A DNA stretch of 64,000 bases, from assembly GCA_039105265.1 (NCBI GenBank), contig JAPFFF010000012.1, positions 620,001 through 684,000 on the forward strand. The letters are read 5' to 3'. The notes under the pieces are model-generated. The model worked only from the letters and a program-made list of their open reading frames with translations. It had not been told where the DNA came from and did not search any database. Numbering within the stretch: position 1 is the first letter of the stretch; every line of letters starts with the position of its first letter. Shown here in pieces: positions 1 to 10,567 of this stretch. The translations under genes and the position numbers were made by a program. Source of the stretch: Tritrichomonas musculus (lineage: Eukaryota; Parabasalia; Tritrichomonadida; Tritrichomonadidae).

Positions 1-3000
1 GGAATATCAATGTTATTAAACAAAGACAAGTTATAAGGAATCATTTCTGTTGTTCGAATATTATTAGATGAATTATCAAGTTTATGAAGGACCAATTGTT
101 GATTATTTATTGGTAACAAAATTCCAATAAATTCATTAGTTCTTTCATTCAATGAAAGTGCAAAATAAGACTTGTTTTCATTTGTATTAATAATCGTATT
201 CGGCCTCTTTATTGAGATGATATTCGACATAATAACAAGCATTGCATAAAGTTGCTTCATGTAATTTTGATCACTTAATTGAACAGACTTTGTCAATGAT
301 TTGAAATAATCATTGATGATCGATGAAATTTCAAAATCTTTTACTAACATTAAACGTCGAACCAATTGAACAAGTTCTAATGCACAAGCTTGTTGTGATG
401 TTGGTGTTCTACAAAATTCATTATTTATTGCATCATTTAATCGGCCGATAGGAACAGCAATATTCAAAATTTTTTCATTTGTTGAGCCACAAAAAACAGA
501 TCCAATCATGTTCATTATTGACTGCAAATCTTTTATGAATTCTTCTTGATCTACTCTTACTTCAACCAAAAGATGTTCATATAATAAAAGTGTCAAACCG
601 TGAAATTTCGGTTCACCAACCATTCCAATTATGTTCATTATATTCGGAATAATATCTGGGACAAAACCGCCATGCATTATTGCATGAGCAAGAGTGAATG
701 ACAATGAATTTTTCAGGCTCGTTTCTTGAAGAATTGTTGAAATAACGGTTACTTCATTTGAATCTTTTATCAACAATTTTGCATCACAAATGATACGATA
801 GAAATAACAAAGAAAAGTGACGCTTGATTTAAAAATGGTTTTTGGCAAATCTTTTGATCTGAGAACCAATCGGCCAAATAAAACAGACAGAGAATCAGTG
901 ATGATTCTTTGTGTTTGTTGTGGATCGGCTGATTTTGCAACCATTATTAAAATGATACAAATGAACGATAGGAATGCGTTAGGTGGCATTTTTGAGAAAT
1001 ATTCAAGAACGTTCTGAACAAACAGCATCACTTTTTTGGCATCAATTTTTACATGCTTTATTAATAATTCAAATGAGTCAAGAATATCTGAGTTTTCAGA
1101 AAGATACATTAAAAACGAATACAAACACGAATTTGGAAAACTTTTCATAAAAACATAATCAATCATTTGAATGAACATTGAAAGATTAATTTGAACATCT
1201 TTCAACCGATTTTGTGCTAATACAATTTCAGAGATTTGAATGCTGTTATTGATGAAATTTGAAATGTCTTTAATTTGACTCTTTTCTGATGTATATTGAA
1301 GTAAAAAGTGGCACTTTTCTTCAATATTTTTGTATGATTGAAGATAGTCTGTTTGATCTTCTTTTTGTTTCTTCGATCTCAAATTCGAACGAATTCGATA
1401 AACAGATTGAATGATCTGTCTCAATTCAGATGAAATTTTGATTTCACTTTTTGATTGAATTTTGCCTTTAATTTCAATGAATTCTTCAGTTGATTCTGAT
1501 TGATAAACAATTGCTAAAAAGATGAGCTTTTCAATTTTCTTATCTTCATTTGATAGACGTTTATTCATTGGATTTGACACTTTTGAATACAAAACATCAA
1601 TTATCTGTGTCAATTCGTCATCGTTGATGTGATTCTTAAAGACATCAGAAACCGTTTTTTCTTCCTCAATTTTAATATCAAGAAATTGCTCATATTTATC
1701 AAATAATTCATGATCAGTGAAAGTCAAAATTTGCTTGAAAAGTTGTGCATAAAGAAAGAATATGTCAAAAAAGAAGAGAAAGAAAGGATTCAGTTCATTA
1801 AGTGAAAGTTTATCATGCTGAATGCAAACTTTCAATAAAGGAAGAAGCAGCTTTAATAATTCTCTCGGAAATGATGGTGAAATAACGGTTAATTTTAATA
1901 AAATAATCAATTTTCGAAACATGAAAACAAAAAGTGAATTCTCAAAATTTGAGATTGAATTAATCGTTGGAATTAATAAAGTAATGCTTTGAAACATCAA
2001 TGATGAATAAACAAGGGCTTCTTCTTCAATTTTACTTATGTTTTGCGAATTTGATTGGATTGTTTGTGAGTAGTTTCTAAACAAAGATGCTTGATAGCTA
2101 ATTAAAAGTTCAATTTCAACATTTGAAATCGAATTCTTAGAAAGTTTTGTAACAAGGTTCATTTTCTCATTTTCAAAAATGTATGGAAATTTCTTTGAAT
2201 GATCAATTCGTGATAAAATGCAATAAATTGTGAATAAGTCGTTCTTTGTCAACAAAGGATTGGTGAAGATTAAATCGAAAAATTTCGATATGTATTGAAT
2301 ATCCAAAAAATCAAACAAATTCACAATAAAAATCACCAAAAAACAAAAGATGTTTTCATTCACAATGAAATGCTTCAATAATTCATATAAAGAATTGATT
2401 TGCTCTTTTGTAAGTTGGATGAATCTCAATTGAAAACTCAAAATTAAAAACAAAAATTTAACAAATTGTTCATCTTTCGATCTAAATGAAAACAACGAAA
2501 CAATGAATTCGAAGTTTTCATTACTTGCAGATTTTACGAAGAAACTCAGCATCAAATCATTCGAACGACATGGAATTCCATAGAATTGCATGAAAAGCGA
2601 ATAAACATACTTAATTGCAAAATGATTAAATCGAGAACAACTAGTAACGTATTTTGTTGAAAGAGGCTTTTCGATGACATCAACCTTGGACATCCATAAC
2701 GGATCAGGTCCGTTATAACTGTATTTAATGAAGCAGAAACCTTCGGAATGAATGGATAGACCCCAGATACTTCTAGAGAAAGGTTCGAAGCAAACAGATT
2801 CAAGTTTATAAGGCAGAATGAATCTGAAATCACGAATGTGTTTTCCTTTAATTAAGGAGACAACTCTAACGAAATGAGAGAATTGATTATTTTCCAATTG
2901 TTCTGGATAAATCAATTGAAGAATGATTCCATTTGTTATGAGCATTGCTCCGTCAACCAACTTACTTGATAAAATTCTATCTTTAAACGGTCTCTCCAAG

Positions 3001-4277
3001 TTATTTTTACTTTCTTTGATTGAAATTTTTCTGACATAATTCAAAATTCCTTTTTCGGCGTCGAGTGAATAAACTCCGATTTCTTTAGACGAAAGAATTG
3101 AGTAAATGAAATGGCCATCCGAGGTAAAAGGCAACTCCATTTGTGGCGACCGTTTAGGTTCAATTTTCACTTTTTCAATGACATAGTCAGGATCAGAATT
3201 TCTAAGCATCACGTTGTGATTTTGGTCTAAAAAGACGATGACATTGTCAGCGCAAACGATTCCATATTCATTATTGAAAAAGTTAAGTGAAGGGAAATGA
3301 GTGAATCTTTTTGAATTGTCAGAAACATTGTTATGTATTATTCTCACTTTTATCAGCTCTCTTTGGCTTTTCTCTTTCGAGTGGTTGTACGAGAAGAGAT
3401 AAAAAGGCGTCGGCGCAATGCAGCAATGTCTGCATTTGTTGTTTGGAAGATTGAATGGAAAGTCAGTACAATTGATGTAGCCATTGAGATTTTCATGAGA
3501 TAAAGATATATTGAATTGTACAAAATTTTGATGAACTGTAAATTTTGGAAGATTGTCATAAAATGAATGTTTTTTTGACTGACTTTGTTTGTCTTTTTCT
3601 GAAATTTCAAATAAAAATAATTTTTGAAATGTTTTTAATAATAAATCTAAGTTACATGTATGCAATGACCAAATAAATGAATTAACAAGAAGTTTTGTGT
3701 TCGTTGGTTCTTTTTCTTGGAACATAAAAATATTGTCACTTTTTGACGTTGATGATTGAAAAGAAAAAATAAATTTATTTTGTGAATTTGTAAGTGAATT
3801 TACTAATTTTGAAAATATTTGAGGAGTTTGAATAAGCATATCATTTGTATTTAGTAGTGGTAAATCGATTTTTGGATTTTCAGGTGGGAAAAAATTAGAT
3901 AAAAATTGATTATGTTTCTCAATAAAAAGTAAACTGACTGACTTGCAATGTTTAAAAAGTAAGATCGAATTGATAATTTTTTGATCATCTGTTAATAAAT
4001 ATTGTGAAAATAATGGAATGATGATTTTCTTTAAAACATCAAATTGAGATTTTTCTTGTGTAATAATGGAATAATTTAAAAAAATTTCAATAATAGTTCT
4101 TGCAGTAACTAAATAATTTTCTTTTTTCTTAAAAAAATTTTCATCTTCTTGTGATATTTCAAAATTTTGATTTATTATTTGTTCCTCTGGATAAATCACA
4201 AAATAAGGTTTGTCATCAGAATTAAAAAATGAATTAAACGAAACTGTGCTATTGTCTTGTGATGAGCCCGATCCCAT
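1..4277 (-). CDS. Very large unrecognised protein, N-terminal ~1425 codons, runs off the left edge
   Basis: I do not recognise this protein. Reading leftward from the ATG at 4275-4277 (protein begins MGSGSSQDNS), one frame stays open to base 1 in every stretch I checked, apart from one TAG at 4110-4112. The translation is rich in Leu, Ile, Phe, Asn and Lys and looks like a long stack of helices. A central part (about 3000-3250) has short beta-like stretches resembling a propeller or RCC1-like segment of giant E3 ligases, but this is only inference. The TAG lies between two A-runs (4078-4085 and 4132-4138). Between those runs the neighbouring frame reads as a better continuation, so two compensating one-base differences (sequence error or real) would explain it. 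If the stop is real, the next in-frame ATG is at 3837-3839. The C-terminus is outside the window. Confidence 0.7.
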   Translation of the reverse strand, partial: MGSGSSQDNSTVSFNSFFNSDDKPYFVIYPEEQIINQNFEISQEDENFFKKKENYLVTARTIIEIFLNYSIITQEKSQFDVLKKIIIPLFSQYLLTDDQKIINSILLFKHCKSVSLLFIEKHNQFLSNFFPPENPKIDLPLLNTNDMLIQTPQIFSKLVNSLTNSQNKFIFSFQSSTSKSDNIFMFQEKEPTNTKLLVNSFIWSLHTCNLDLLLKTFQKLFLFEISEKDKQSQSKKHSFYDNLPKFTVHQNFVQFNISLSHENLNGYINCTDFPFNLPNNKCRHCCIAPTPFYLFSYNHSKEKSQRELIKVRIIHNNVSDNSKRFTHFPSLNFFNNEYGIVCADNVIVFLDQNHNVMLRNSDPDYVIEKVKIEPKRSPQMELPFTSDGHFIYSILSSKEIGVYSLDAEKGILNYVRKISIKESKNNLERPFKDRILSSKLVDGAMLITNGIILQLIYPEQLENNQFSHFVRVVSLIKGKHIRDFRFILPYKLESVCFEPFSRSIWGLSIHSEGFCFIKYSYNGPDPLWMSKVDVIEKPLSTKYVTSCSRFNHFAIKYVYSLFMQFYGIPCRSNDLMLSFFVKSASNENFEFIVSLFSFRSKDEQFVKFLFLILSFQLRFIQLTKEQINSLYELLKHFIVNENIFCFLVIFIVNLFDFLDIQYISKFFDLIFTNPLLTKNDLFTIYCILSRIDHSKKFPYIFENEKMNLVTKLSKNSISNVEIELLISYQASLFRNYSQTIQSNSQNISKIEEEALVYSSLMFQSITLLIPTINSISNFENSLFVFMFRKLIILLKLTVISPSFPRELLKLLLPLLKVCIQHDKLSLNELNPFFLFFFDIFFLYAQLFKQILTFTDHELFDKYEQFLDIKIEEEKTVSDVFKNHINDDELTQIIDVLYSKVSNPMNKRLSNEDKKIEKLIFLAIVYQSESTEEFIEIKGKIQSKSEIKISSELRQIIQSVYRIRSNLRSKKQKEDQTDYLQSYKNIEEKCHFLLQYTSEKSQIKDISNFINNSIQISEIVLAQNRLKDVQINLSMFIQMIDYVFMKSFPNSCLYSFLMYLSENSDILDSFELLIKHVKIDAKKVMLFVQNVLEYFSKMPPNAFLSFICIILIMVAKSADPQQTQRIITDSLSVLFGRLVLRSKDLPKTIFKSSVTFLCYFYRIICDAKLLIKDSNEVTVISTILQETSLKNSLSFTLAHAIMHGGFVPDIIPNIMNIIGMVGEPKFHGLTLLLYEHLLVEVRVDQEEFIKDLQSIMNMIGSVFCGSTNEKILNIAVPIGRLNDAINNEFCRTPTSQQACALELVQLVRRLMLVKDFEISSIINDYFKSLTKSVQLSDQNYMKQLYAMLVIMSNIISIKRPNTIINTNENKSYFALSLNERTNEFIGILLPINNQQLVLHKLDNSSNNIRTTEMIPYNLSLFNNIDI

Positions 4278-4984
4278 TTTATAAAATAAACATAATGGAA
4301 ATAAAATATTCAAATTTTCTGAAAGGATAAATTATTTCTTTTTAAAAAGTTTGAACATCAGAAAAAATTTACTCAAATATAATGCTTATTTATCTCATCA
4401 AATTATATAATAATTTTATTTTATTATAATATATATAAAAATAAAGTATATATGCAATTGAGTTAAAATAATTTTTATAATAAAAAAAATAATAATATAT
4501 TTTTTTTCAAATGTTTTCTTTGTGCATAATATTATAATGTTAATAAATTGATATTTCTGATTTAAATGTACATAAAACATTTAATTATTTTAAAAAACTA
4601 TAGTTATCTTATAAATAATTAATATAATGATATTTTTTAATAGAATTTGTTCATTGAGATTTGAACTTTCTTTCAATATTCATGAATATTCACCTTATGG
4701 TATATAAGCAAGCATATATTATAAAGATATAAAATATTCTTCACTTTATCAGAAATACCATTTGAATAATATTATACATTTCTCTCTTTTCAAAAGAAAA
4801 ATATTTCACTAGCGCATAATGTGGTATGCAACAAATTGTAGAAAATGTTTTCTACATTTATTTCATATTTATTTTTTAATTAGACTTGAACAGATTAAGA
4901 ATGATTTTCAAAATAATGAGGATATTTACACAAAAACATACTAGCAATGATATACTATATTTATAATAAATAGTGATGATAATA
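4278..4984. other. Intergenic AT-rich spacer
   Basis: About 700 bases between the divergent start of the large left gene and the inverted duplication. I see only AT-rich sequence with homopolymer runs, and no convincing gene or TIR pair. Confidence 0.5.
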
Positions 4985-5075
4985 TAAATAATAAAATATT
5001 AATTTTTGTTTTGTTTTGTTTTTATTTTTATTATCGAATATTGAAATGATGACAAATAAAAGTTATAATGTCATT

Positions 5076-5723
5076 TCAATAAATAACTCCAATGATTCCT
5101 CCATACATTTTGATTTCTTCATATTTATTGCTTCCTTTATTAAATACAACGATGTTTGTATTCTTGATTTTGTTATCTTTATTTGTTAATAACTTGAACC
5201 ATTCTTTTTTAACTCTTTTAACAAATGACCAAGTCACAAAAATAACTTTAACTTTTTCGATGTTTGAAATCACATCATATCCATAAATCACTTTGGCCAT
5301 CTTCTTGTTCATGTATTCTTTTAATATTCTAAAACTTTCATTTTGGATATAAATATTTGAAATTGATTCTCTATAAATTTTGTAATCTTCATATCTTTCA
5401 TCCATTCTATAAATATCTTCGATTTTAGAATAATCTCTGGTCATCATTTCAATTGAATCTTTTACTCCAATGAATAAACTTTTTCTTCCTCCTTTATATT
5501 TAACAATAATATTAATATATTTGTTCTTTATTTCATCTTCAATGTATTTCTTATCTTCAATAACAAAATATTTGTTATTTTCTAATTTGTTGAATCTAAA
5601 TAAATCTCCATTTCCAATTATCTTATAAATTTTGTTAACTTCTTCTTCATATTCGATTCTTATCTTGAAATACCATTCATAATAATCATAATATTCATAA
5701 CATTCTGATTTTTCAATTACCAT
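5076..5723 (-). CDS. Unrecognised 215-residue Lys/Ile/Tyr-rich protein, left copy
   Basis: The ATG is at 5721-5723 and the protein begins MVIEKSECYEYYDYYEWYF. I recognise no family. It is rich in Lys, Ile, Tyr and Glu, has no signal peptide or membrane segment, and is probably a small alpha/beta protein. It is the inverted twin of the gene at 9920-10567, differing at three residues. An initiator-like TCATTATT lies 9-16 bases upstream of the ATG (5732-5739, minus strand), with the spacing expected of trichomonad genes. A mariner-like element ends 25 bases upstream of the ATG and leaves that initiator intact. Two near-identical open copies argue for a real, recently duplicated gene. Confidence 0.65.
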   Translation of the reverse strand: MVIEKSECYEYYDYYEWYFKIRIEYEEEVNKIYKIIGNGDLFRFNKLENNKYFVIEDKKYIEDEIKNKYINIIVKYKGGRKSLFIGVKDSIEMMTRDYSKIEDIYRMDERYEDYKIYRESISNIYIQNESFRILKEYMNKKMAKVIYGYDVISNIEKVKVIFVTWSFVKRVKKEWFKLLTNKDNKIKNTNIVVFNKGSNKYEEIKMYGGIIGVIY

Positions 5724-5731
5724 CTTAATAA

Positions 5732-5739
5732 AATAATGA
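5732..5739 (-). promoter_or_regulatory. Initiator (Inr)-like TCATTATT of the left 215-residue gene
   Basis: Matches the trichomonad initiator consensus TCAYTWYT and sits just upstream of the ATG, which would give a 5' leader of about 14 bases. The same motif is kept in the right copy (9904-9911). Confidence 0.5.
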
Positions 5740-5748
5740 AATCATATA

Positions 5749-6966
5749 TCGGGTGGTGAAAAAGTTCGTGCGTTTTAAATAACTCTTTCAATTATAGACC
5801 ATTTTTATAATTCATAGGTAATTAAAATACTAATTTATGTGCTTCAATTTTTTATTTGAAAATATTGGTTCTTTATCAAGCACACACAGAAATATTTTGA
5901 AATTAAAAAACATAGGCCAAATTAATTTTTTCAAAAATGAAAGTTTGAAAAATAATAAGATAACTTCGCATATAGATAATTTTCTCATATGATTAATATA
6001 CTATGGCATATGCTACTTATAACTATATATCAAATGTTTCGATTATATATTTTTATATATATTAAATTTTATTTTTTTAAAAACCAAACAATAGTGAAGT
6101 GAAAAAAATTGGCAAAAAAAACTAAATTAAATTGGTGAAATAAATTAGATTTAATATAATTATTTTTATGTTATTATATATATATTATTTATTTATTATT
6201 TTGGAGGATTTATTATTTGTGCATTGATTTATGGTTTCTATTAAATAGCATATATAATAAAAACTATATGAACCATCATTTTAAACGCAGGTAAAAATTG
6301 AATCAATATCTAATATAATATTGCACAACTATATTTAAATAATTATCAAAATAATTTCATATGAATATCATTCTACTCAAAAAAAATTGTACTAGTTTTA
6401 TTTTATCAAAAATTAATTTTCTCACAATTTTTTATATTGAATTTAAATATATTTTTTTGTTTCTTCTTTTGGTTATTTATGCAAATGATAAAATTATAAT
6501 TGCTTTATAAACATAAATAAATATTATGATATAAAAATAAATCGAATATTTCTTTTAAATATCTAGTTATATTAATTATTTTTCTTGAACATTGCTTTTT
6601 TACCTATATCATTAAAAGATTATTTTATTTACCATAACCAAGGTAGCTCGAATATAACTTATATCAACATAAATTTAGCAAATAATATTATAGATATTTA
6701 TGATAAAATAATGAAAAAATATTTTGAATTCATTGAATTATTACATCAAAAATTGATAATAAAATCAGTTTTGAAAGATATTTTGTAAAAAAATTAAGGG
6801 CATTTATTTTGAAACAATAATATGGTAAGGTTCTAATTGATACTGAATCTTTATAATTTACTAACATATTATATACTTCATATAGTTTATTTATATATAA
6901 TAAATTAATAATTTCATTTGAAATTCAGTGAGTTTTACAAATCGCACGAACTTTTTCACCACCCGA
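5749..6966. mobile_element. Mariner-like DNA transposon, no transposase frame (1218 bp)
   Basis: The ends are TCGGGTGGTGAAAAAGTTCG and its reverse complement, extending a few bases further (ends in ...GTGCG before diverging). The element is flanked by TA on both sides (5747-5748 and 6967-6968). The empty site survives in the right arm near 9893-9900, where the flanks read straight through with a single TA, which confirms the boundaries. TA target duplication and end design fit the Tc1/mariner superfamily. The interior is extremely AT-rich and has no frame with DDE transposase motifs; the longest open stretch (6585-6788) looks like chance. It inserted after the inverted duplication formed. Confidence 0.85.
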
Positions 6967-7009
6967 TATTAAATAAAATATTAATTTTCTATTTCACAAA
7001 AAGTTATAT

Positions 7010-7442
7010 ATTTAAATTTTGGATAACGGTTTTATTTTGAATTACTATTTGTCTATATAGAATTATTAAAAAACCCAATAAATTCTTTATTTTTGCATAT
7101 TTTTGTGCATTTGCTGTTAATTAAATTAGTTATGCTTTGGGTTTTTTAATTTTCTTTGTTGCAAAATAAAGAAAATGACAGAAATTACAAAAAATCCAAA
7201 AAAATTAATTGATTTTTTATATATCCATTCAATGGTTTATTTTGGATTTTCTCAGAAAAAAATCAATTCAATGGTTTACAGTATTTAAAAAAATCCATTC
7301 TATAGTTTACATTAAGAACTTTTTGAGAATAAAAATCCATTTATTAAAACTTTTGATTTATTATATGAAAAATCCAAGCGGGATTTTTTTCCCACCCAGG
7401 ATAACAGTTATCCTACGATAAAATCCAAAATGGACAGGATTA
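7010..7442. other. Left-arm-specific AT-rich insert-like block
   Basis: This block has no counterpart in the right arm. It repeats short phrases such as AAATCCATTCAATGG and AAAATCC and ends with a small palindrome (GGATAACAGTTATCC, 7400-7414). It could be another decayed insertion, but I found no clean TIR pair or TSD. Confidence 0.35.
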
Positions 7443-7613
7443 ATAGGTGTCAATTTAGTAGCCATTCTGATTTGACAAGTATTAAAAATTGAACTAAAAT
7501 GACAAGTACCATTTCAAAAAGAAAAATATTTTCTAATAAAAAAATCATTTGCTTAAAAATTGTCACTGACCATTTTAAACTTAGTTTATTTTATGAAATA
7601 ATAACTTAATGCG

Positions 7614-7835
7614 CTATGAAATCAAACGATCTCGTAAATCTGCAGGAATCGTAATGATTACGTTTTCACTGCTAAAAAAAATGATTAATTCAATTTTCCG
7701 CAATTTAGATTTCTCTTCAATTTCAACAAGATGAAGCCGAAAACAATTGAAGAAAGCTTTTTTCCCAATTCTTCTGACTTGAGATGGAATTATAATGTTT
7801 TCAATTGATGATCCTGAGAATGCTTCATCATTTTT
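7614..7835 (-). pseudogene. BspA-like leucine-rich-repeat C-terminal fragment (inverted copy)
   Basis: The minus strand encodes about 71 residues ending ITIPADLRDRLIS, matching the C-terminus of the BspA-like frame at 8980-9195 with five differences. The pattern SSIENIIIPSQVRRIG is the typical BspA/TpLRR repeat of trichomonad surface proteins (repeats of about 23 residues with an IxIPxxVxxIG core). An open frame continues upstream to 7871, but that leader (MKLILIVLILIL) is not BspA sequence. The fragment was created by the inverted duplication, and nothing suggests it works alone. Confidence 0.75.
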
Positions 7836-8083
7836 CAATATTAATATTAGTACTATTAAAATCAATTTCATTTATTAGGTTATATGCTTCTAGAATTGCA
7901 TTTTTAGAATATCTTTGAGTTATTACAATTTGTTGCATATATTTGTATAATCATACATTTCTTCTTCTTCTTCACTTTTGATAAAATATTTTATCCTATG
8001 CAGTTCATTGTTTCAAAATCATCTATTTTCTTCATATTAAATTTCAATTAAATAATATATATTATTTCGAAAATTATTTTGTT

Positions 8084-9195
8084 AACTCTATATAACGAAT
8101 AAAAACGTATTTCATAAAAATAAAATATTCGAAAAACATCAAATTAGAATCGTAAATAACAATCTCCTATATTTAATAGATGAAAAAATAAAAGCAGCTA
8201 CTCTAATTGGATGCAAAATCAAAATACAAGAAATTATTATTCCAAGTTCAATAACTTTTCAAGGTAAAGAATACGATATAATTAGTATTTACCAAAATGC
8301 ATTTGAATTAATACCATTAAAAACAATTCAATTTGCATCTGATTCAAAACTTCGTATTTTTGGTAAACATGCGTTCTCATTTACATCTCTTTCGCGCATC
8401 ACAATTCCATCACAAGTGAGAGAAATCAGCGAACACGCATTTAGTAATTGCAAATACCTCAAAAAAGTTGAAATACTATCCAATTCAAATCTTCGAAATA
8501 TTGGATCCTCCGCATTTTATAAATCACCAATTGAAAGCCTCACAATTGCATCAACACTCAAAGAACTCAAAGATAATTGGTGCAATTTCACACCGTAATT
8601 AAATCAAATTCGTGTCAATCCAGAGAATGCATATTTCACTACATATTTTGATACATTTCTCATTAAAAAGTCACGAATCGAACAATACGACTACGACCGA
8701 CTTGAATTTTGCGTTCGGAAAGCAGAAACAGTGAGAATTCCTAACTTCATCGAGCACATTTGTTCTCATGCTTTCCACCTTTGCAAGAAACTTAGAAAAG
8801 TCGAAATTGGGCACGATTCAAGGCTGAAAAGTTTTGGAGAAGAATCATTTCGTGAGTCATCAATTGAGAAGATCGCGATTCCATGTCAGGTGACTGAAGT
8901 CTGTGAAGCAGCTTTTTTTTACTGCAGAAATCTCAGGAGAGTTGAAATTGAAAACGATTCGAAACTTGAAACGATCGGTGATGAAGCATTCTCAGGATCA
9001 TCAATTGAAAACATTATAATTCCATCTCAAGTCAGAAGAATTGGGGAAAAAGCTTTCTTCAATTGTTTTCGGCTTCATCTTGTTGAAATTGAAGAGAAAT
9101 CTAAATTGTCGAAAATTGAATTAGTAACTTTTTTTAGCAGTGAAAACGTAGTCATCACGATTCCTGCAGATTTACGAGATCGTTTGATTTCATAG
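8084..9195 (+). pseudogene. BspA-like leucine-rich-repeat protein, broken
   Basis: One frame encodes about 370 residues of BspA/TpLRR repeats (IPSQVREISEHAF, SRLKSFGEESF, IPSQVRRIGEKAF), ending ITIPADLRDRLIS. The family forms cell-surface or secreted adhesion-type proteins in trichomonads. It is broken in two ways: a TAA at 8596-8598 splits the frame after WCNFTP while repeat coding resumes at once in the same frame, and no in-frame ATG precedes the first repeats (an upstream stop lies near 8081). No signal peptide is visible. A single base change could have made the TAA. The gene forms the centre and right shoulder of the inverted duplication. Confidence 0.8.
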
Positions 9196-9358
9196 CACAT
9201 TGAGTAATTATTTCATAAACTAAGTTTTAAAGTGCCAGTGACAATTTTTAAGCAATTTATCTTTTTTATAGAAAATATTTGGCCTTTTTGAAATAGTAAT
9301 TTGATTTTAATTCATTTTTTAATACTGGTCAACTCAGAATGGCTACCAAATTGAAACC

Positions 9359-9685
9359 GGTACTGATTACCCAAAAGAGACTTTTTGTAGGTACATTCAA
9401 ATAATTGAATGAGAATAATTTTACCTTTCAATTTTTTATCGTAGAAAATATAAAAAAATAAAAAGATTTTTAAATATTTTTATATTTTTACATAATTTTT
9501 TACCGATTCTTACCGCTATCCGCGGCATGTAGTCTCGGTAAAAATTATGTAAAAAATATAAAAAGATTAAAAATAATTTCATTTTTTAATTCTCTCTAAA
9601 AAAAAAAAAGAATTGAGAGAAAAAAATTATTTTCTTTCAATTTTTGAATATCCTTACAAAAAGTCTCTTTTGGGTAATCAGTACC
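9359..9685. mobile_element. MITE-like foldback element (327 bp)
   Basis: Begins GGTACTGATTACCC and ends with the reverse complement GGGTAATCAGTACC, extended by AAAAGAGACTTTTTGT. It is flanked by an 8-bp duplication TTGAAACC (9351-9358 and 9686-9693). The left arm of the inverted duplication keeps the empty site near 7445. Inside, a second inverted repeat (CGGTAAAAATTATGTAAAAA and partner) flanks a short GC-richer core. No coding capacity. An 8-bp TSD fits hAT-like non-autonomous elements; MULE-derived is the alternative. Confidence 0.85.
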
Positions 9686-9903
9686 TTGAAACCTATATAA
9701 TAAATAATAATATAAATAATATTTTACATTTTATTATTTTAACAGGAATGGAAGAATATTTTTATTTCGCAAAGTGTTAGAAAAGAAATTGATAAAGTTC
9801 AAAAATTTTTCAATTTAAAAATTTTTTGAAAAATTTTTGAGAAATTTTTTATTTATAACTTTTATGTGAAATAGAAAATAAATATTTTATTTAATATTTG
9901 ATT

Positions 9904-9911
9904 TCATTATT
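9904..9911 (+). promoter_or_regulatory. Initiator (Inr)-like TCATTATT of the right 215-residue gene
   Basis: Close fit to TCAYTWYT, with the ATG at 9920, giving a leader of about 14 bases. Conserved in the inverted copy. Confidence 0.5.
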
Positions 9912-9919
9912 TTATTAAG

Positions 9920-10567
9920 ATGGTAATTGAAAAATCAGAATGTTATGAATATTATGATTATTATGAATGGTATTTCAAGATAAGAATCGAATATGAAGAA
10001 GAAGTTAACAAAATTTATAAGATAATTGGAAATGGAGATTTATTTAGATTCAACAAATTAGAAAATAACAAATATTTTGTTATTGAAGATAAGAAATACA
10101 TTGAAGATGAAATAAAGAACAAATATATTAATATTATTGTTAAATATAAAGGAGGAAGAAAAAGTTTATTCATTGGAGTAAAAGATTCAATTGAATTGAT
10201 AACCAGAGATTATTCTAAAATCGAAGATATTTATAGAATGGATGAAAGATATGAAGATTACAAAATTTATAGAGAATCAATTTCAGACATTTATATCCAA
10301 AATGAAAGTTTTAGAATATTAAAAGAATACATGAACAAGAAGATGGCCAAAGTGATTTATGGATATGATGTGATTTCAAACATCGAAAAAGTTAAAGTTA
10401 TTTTTGTGACTTGGTCATTTGTTAAAAGAGTTAAAAAAGAATGGTTCAAGTTATTAACAAATAAAGATAACAAAATCAAGAATACAAACATCGTTGTATT
10501 TAATAAAGGAAGCAATAAATATGAAGAAATCAAAATGTATGGAGGAATCATTGGAGTTATTTATTGA
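9920..10567 (+). CDS. Unrecognised 215-residue Lys/Ile/Tyr-rich protein, right copy
   Basis: Twin of 5076-5723, differing at three positions (SIELIT for SIEMMT, ISDIY for ISNIY). It has the same start, length and initiator motif. No recognisable domain, signal peptide or membrane segment; the middle (YSKIEDIYRMDERYEDYKIY) is strongly charged and probably helical. Homology between the copies continues about 60 bases past the stop, into an A/C-rich tract. I cannot assign a function. Keeping both frames open despite extreme AT content is the main argument for a protein-coding role. Confidence 0.65.
   Translation: MVIEKSECYEYYDYYEWYFKIRIEYEEEVNKIYKIIGNGDLFRFNKLENNKYFVIEDKKYIEDEIKNKYINIIVKYKGGRKSLFIGVKDSIELITRDYSKIEDIYRMDERYEDYKIYRESISDIYIQNESFRILKEYMNKKMAKVIYGYDVISNIEKVKVIFVTWSFVKRVKKEWFKLLTNKDNKIKNTNIVVFNKGSNKYEEIKMYGGIIGVIY

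Noticed and set aside
6585-6788. 67-residue frame as transposase in the mariner-like element
   Set aside because: No DDE or helix-turn-helix motif, far too short, and composition equals the surrounding AT-rich DNA.
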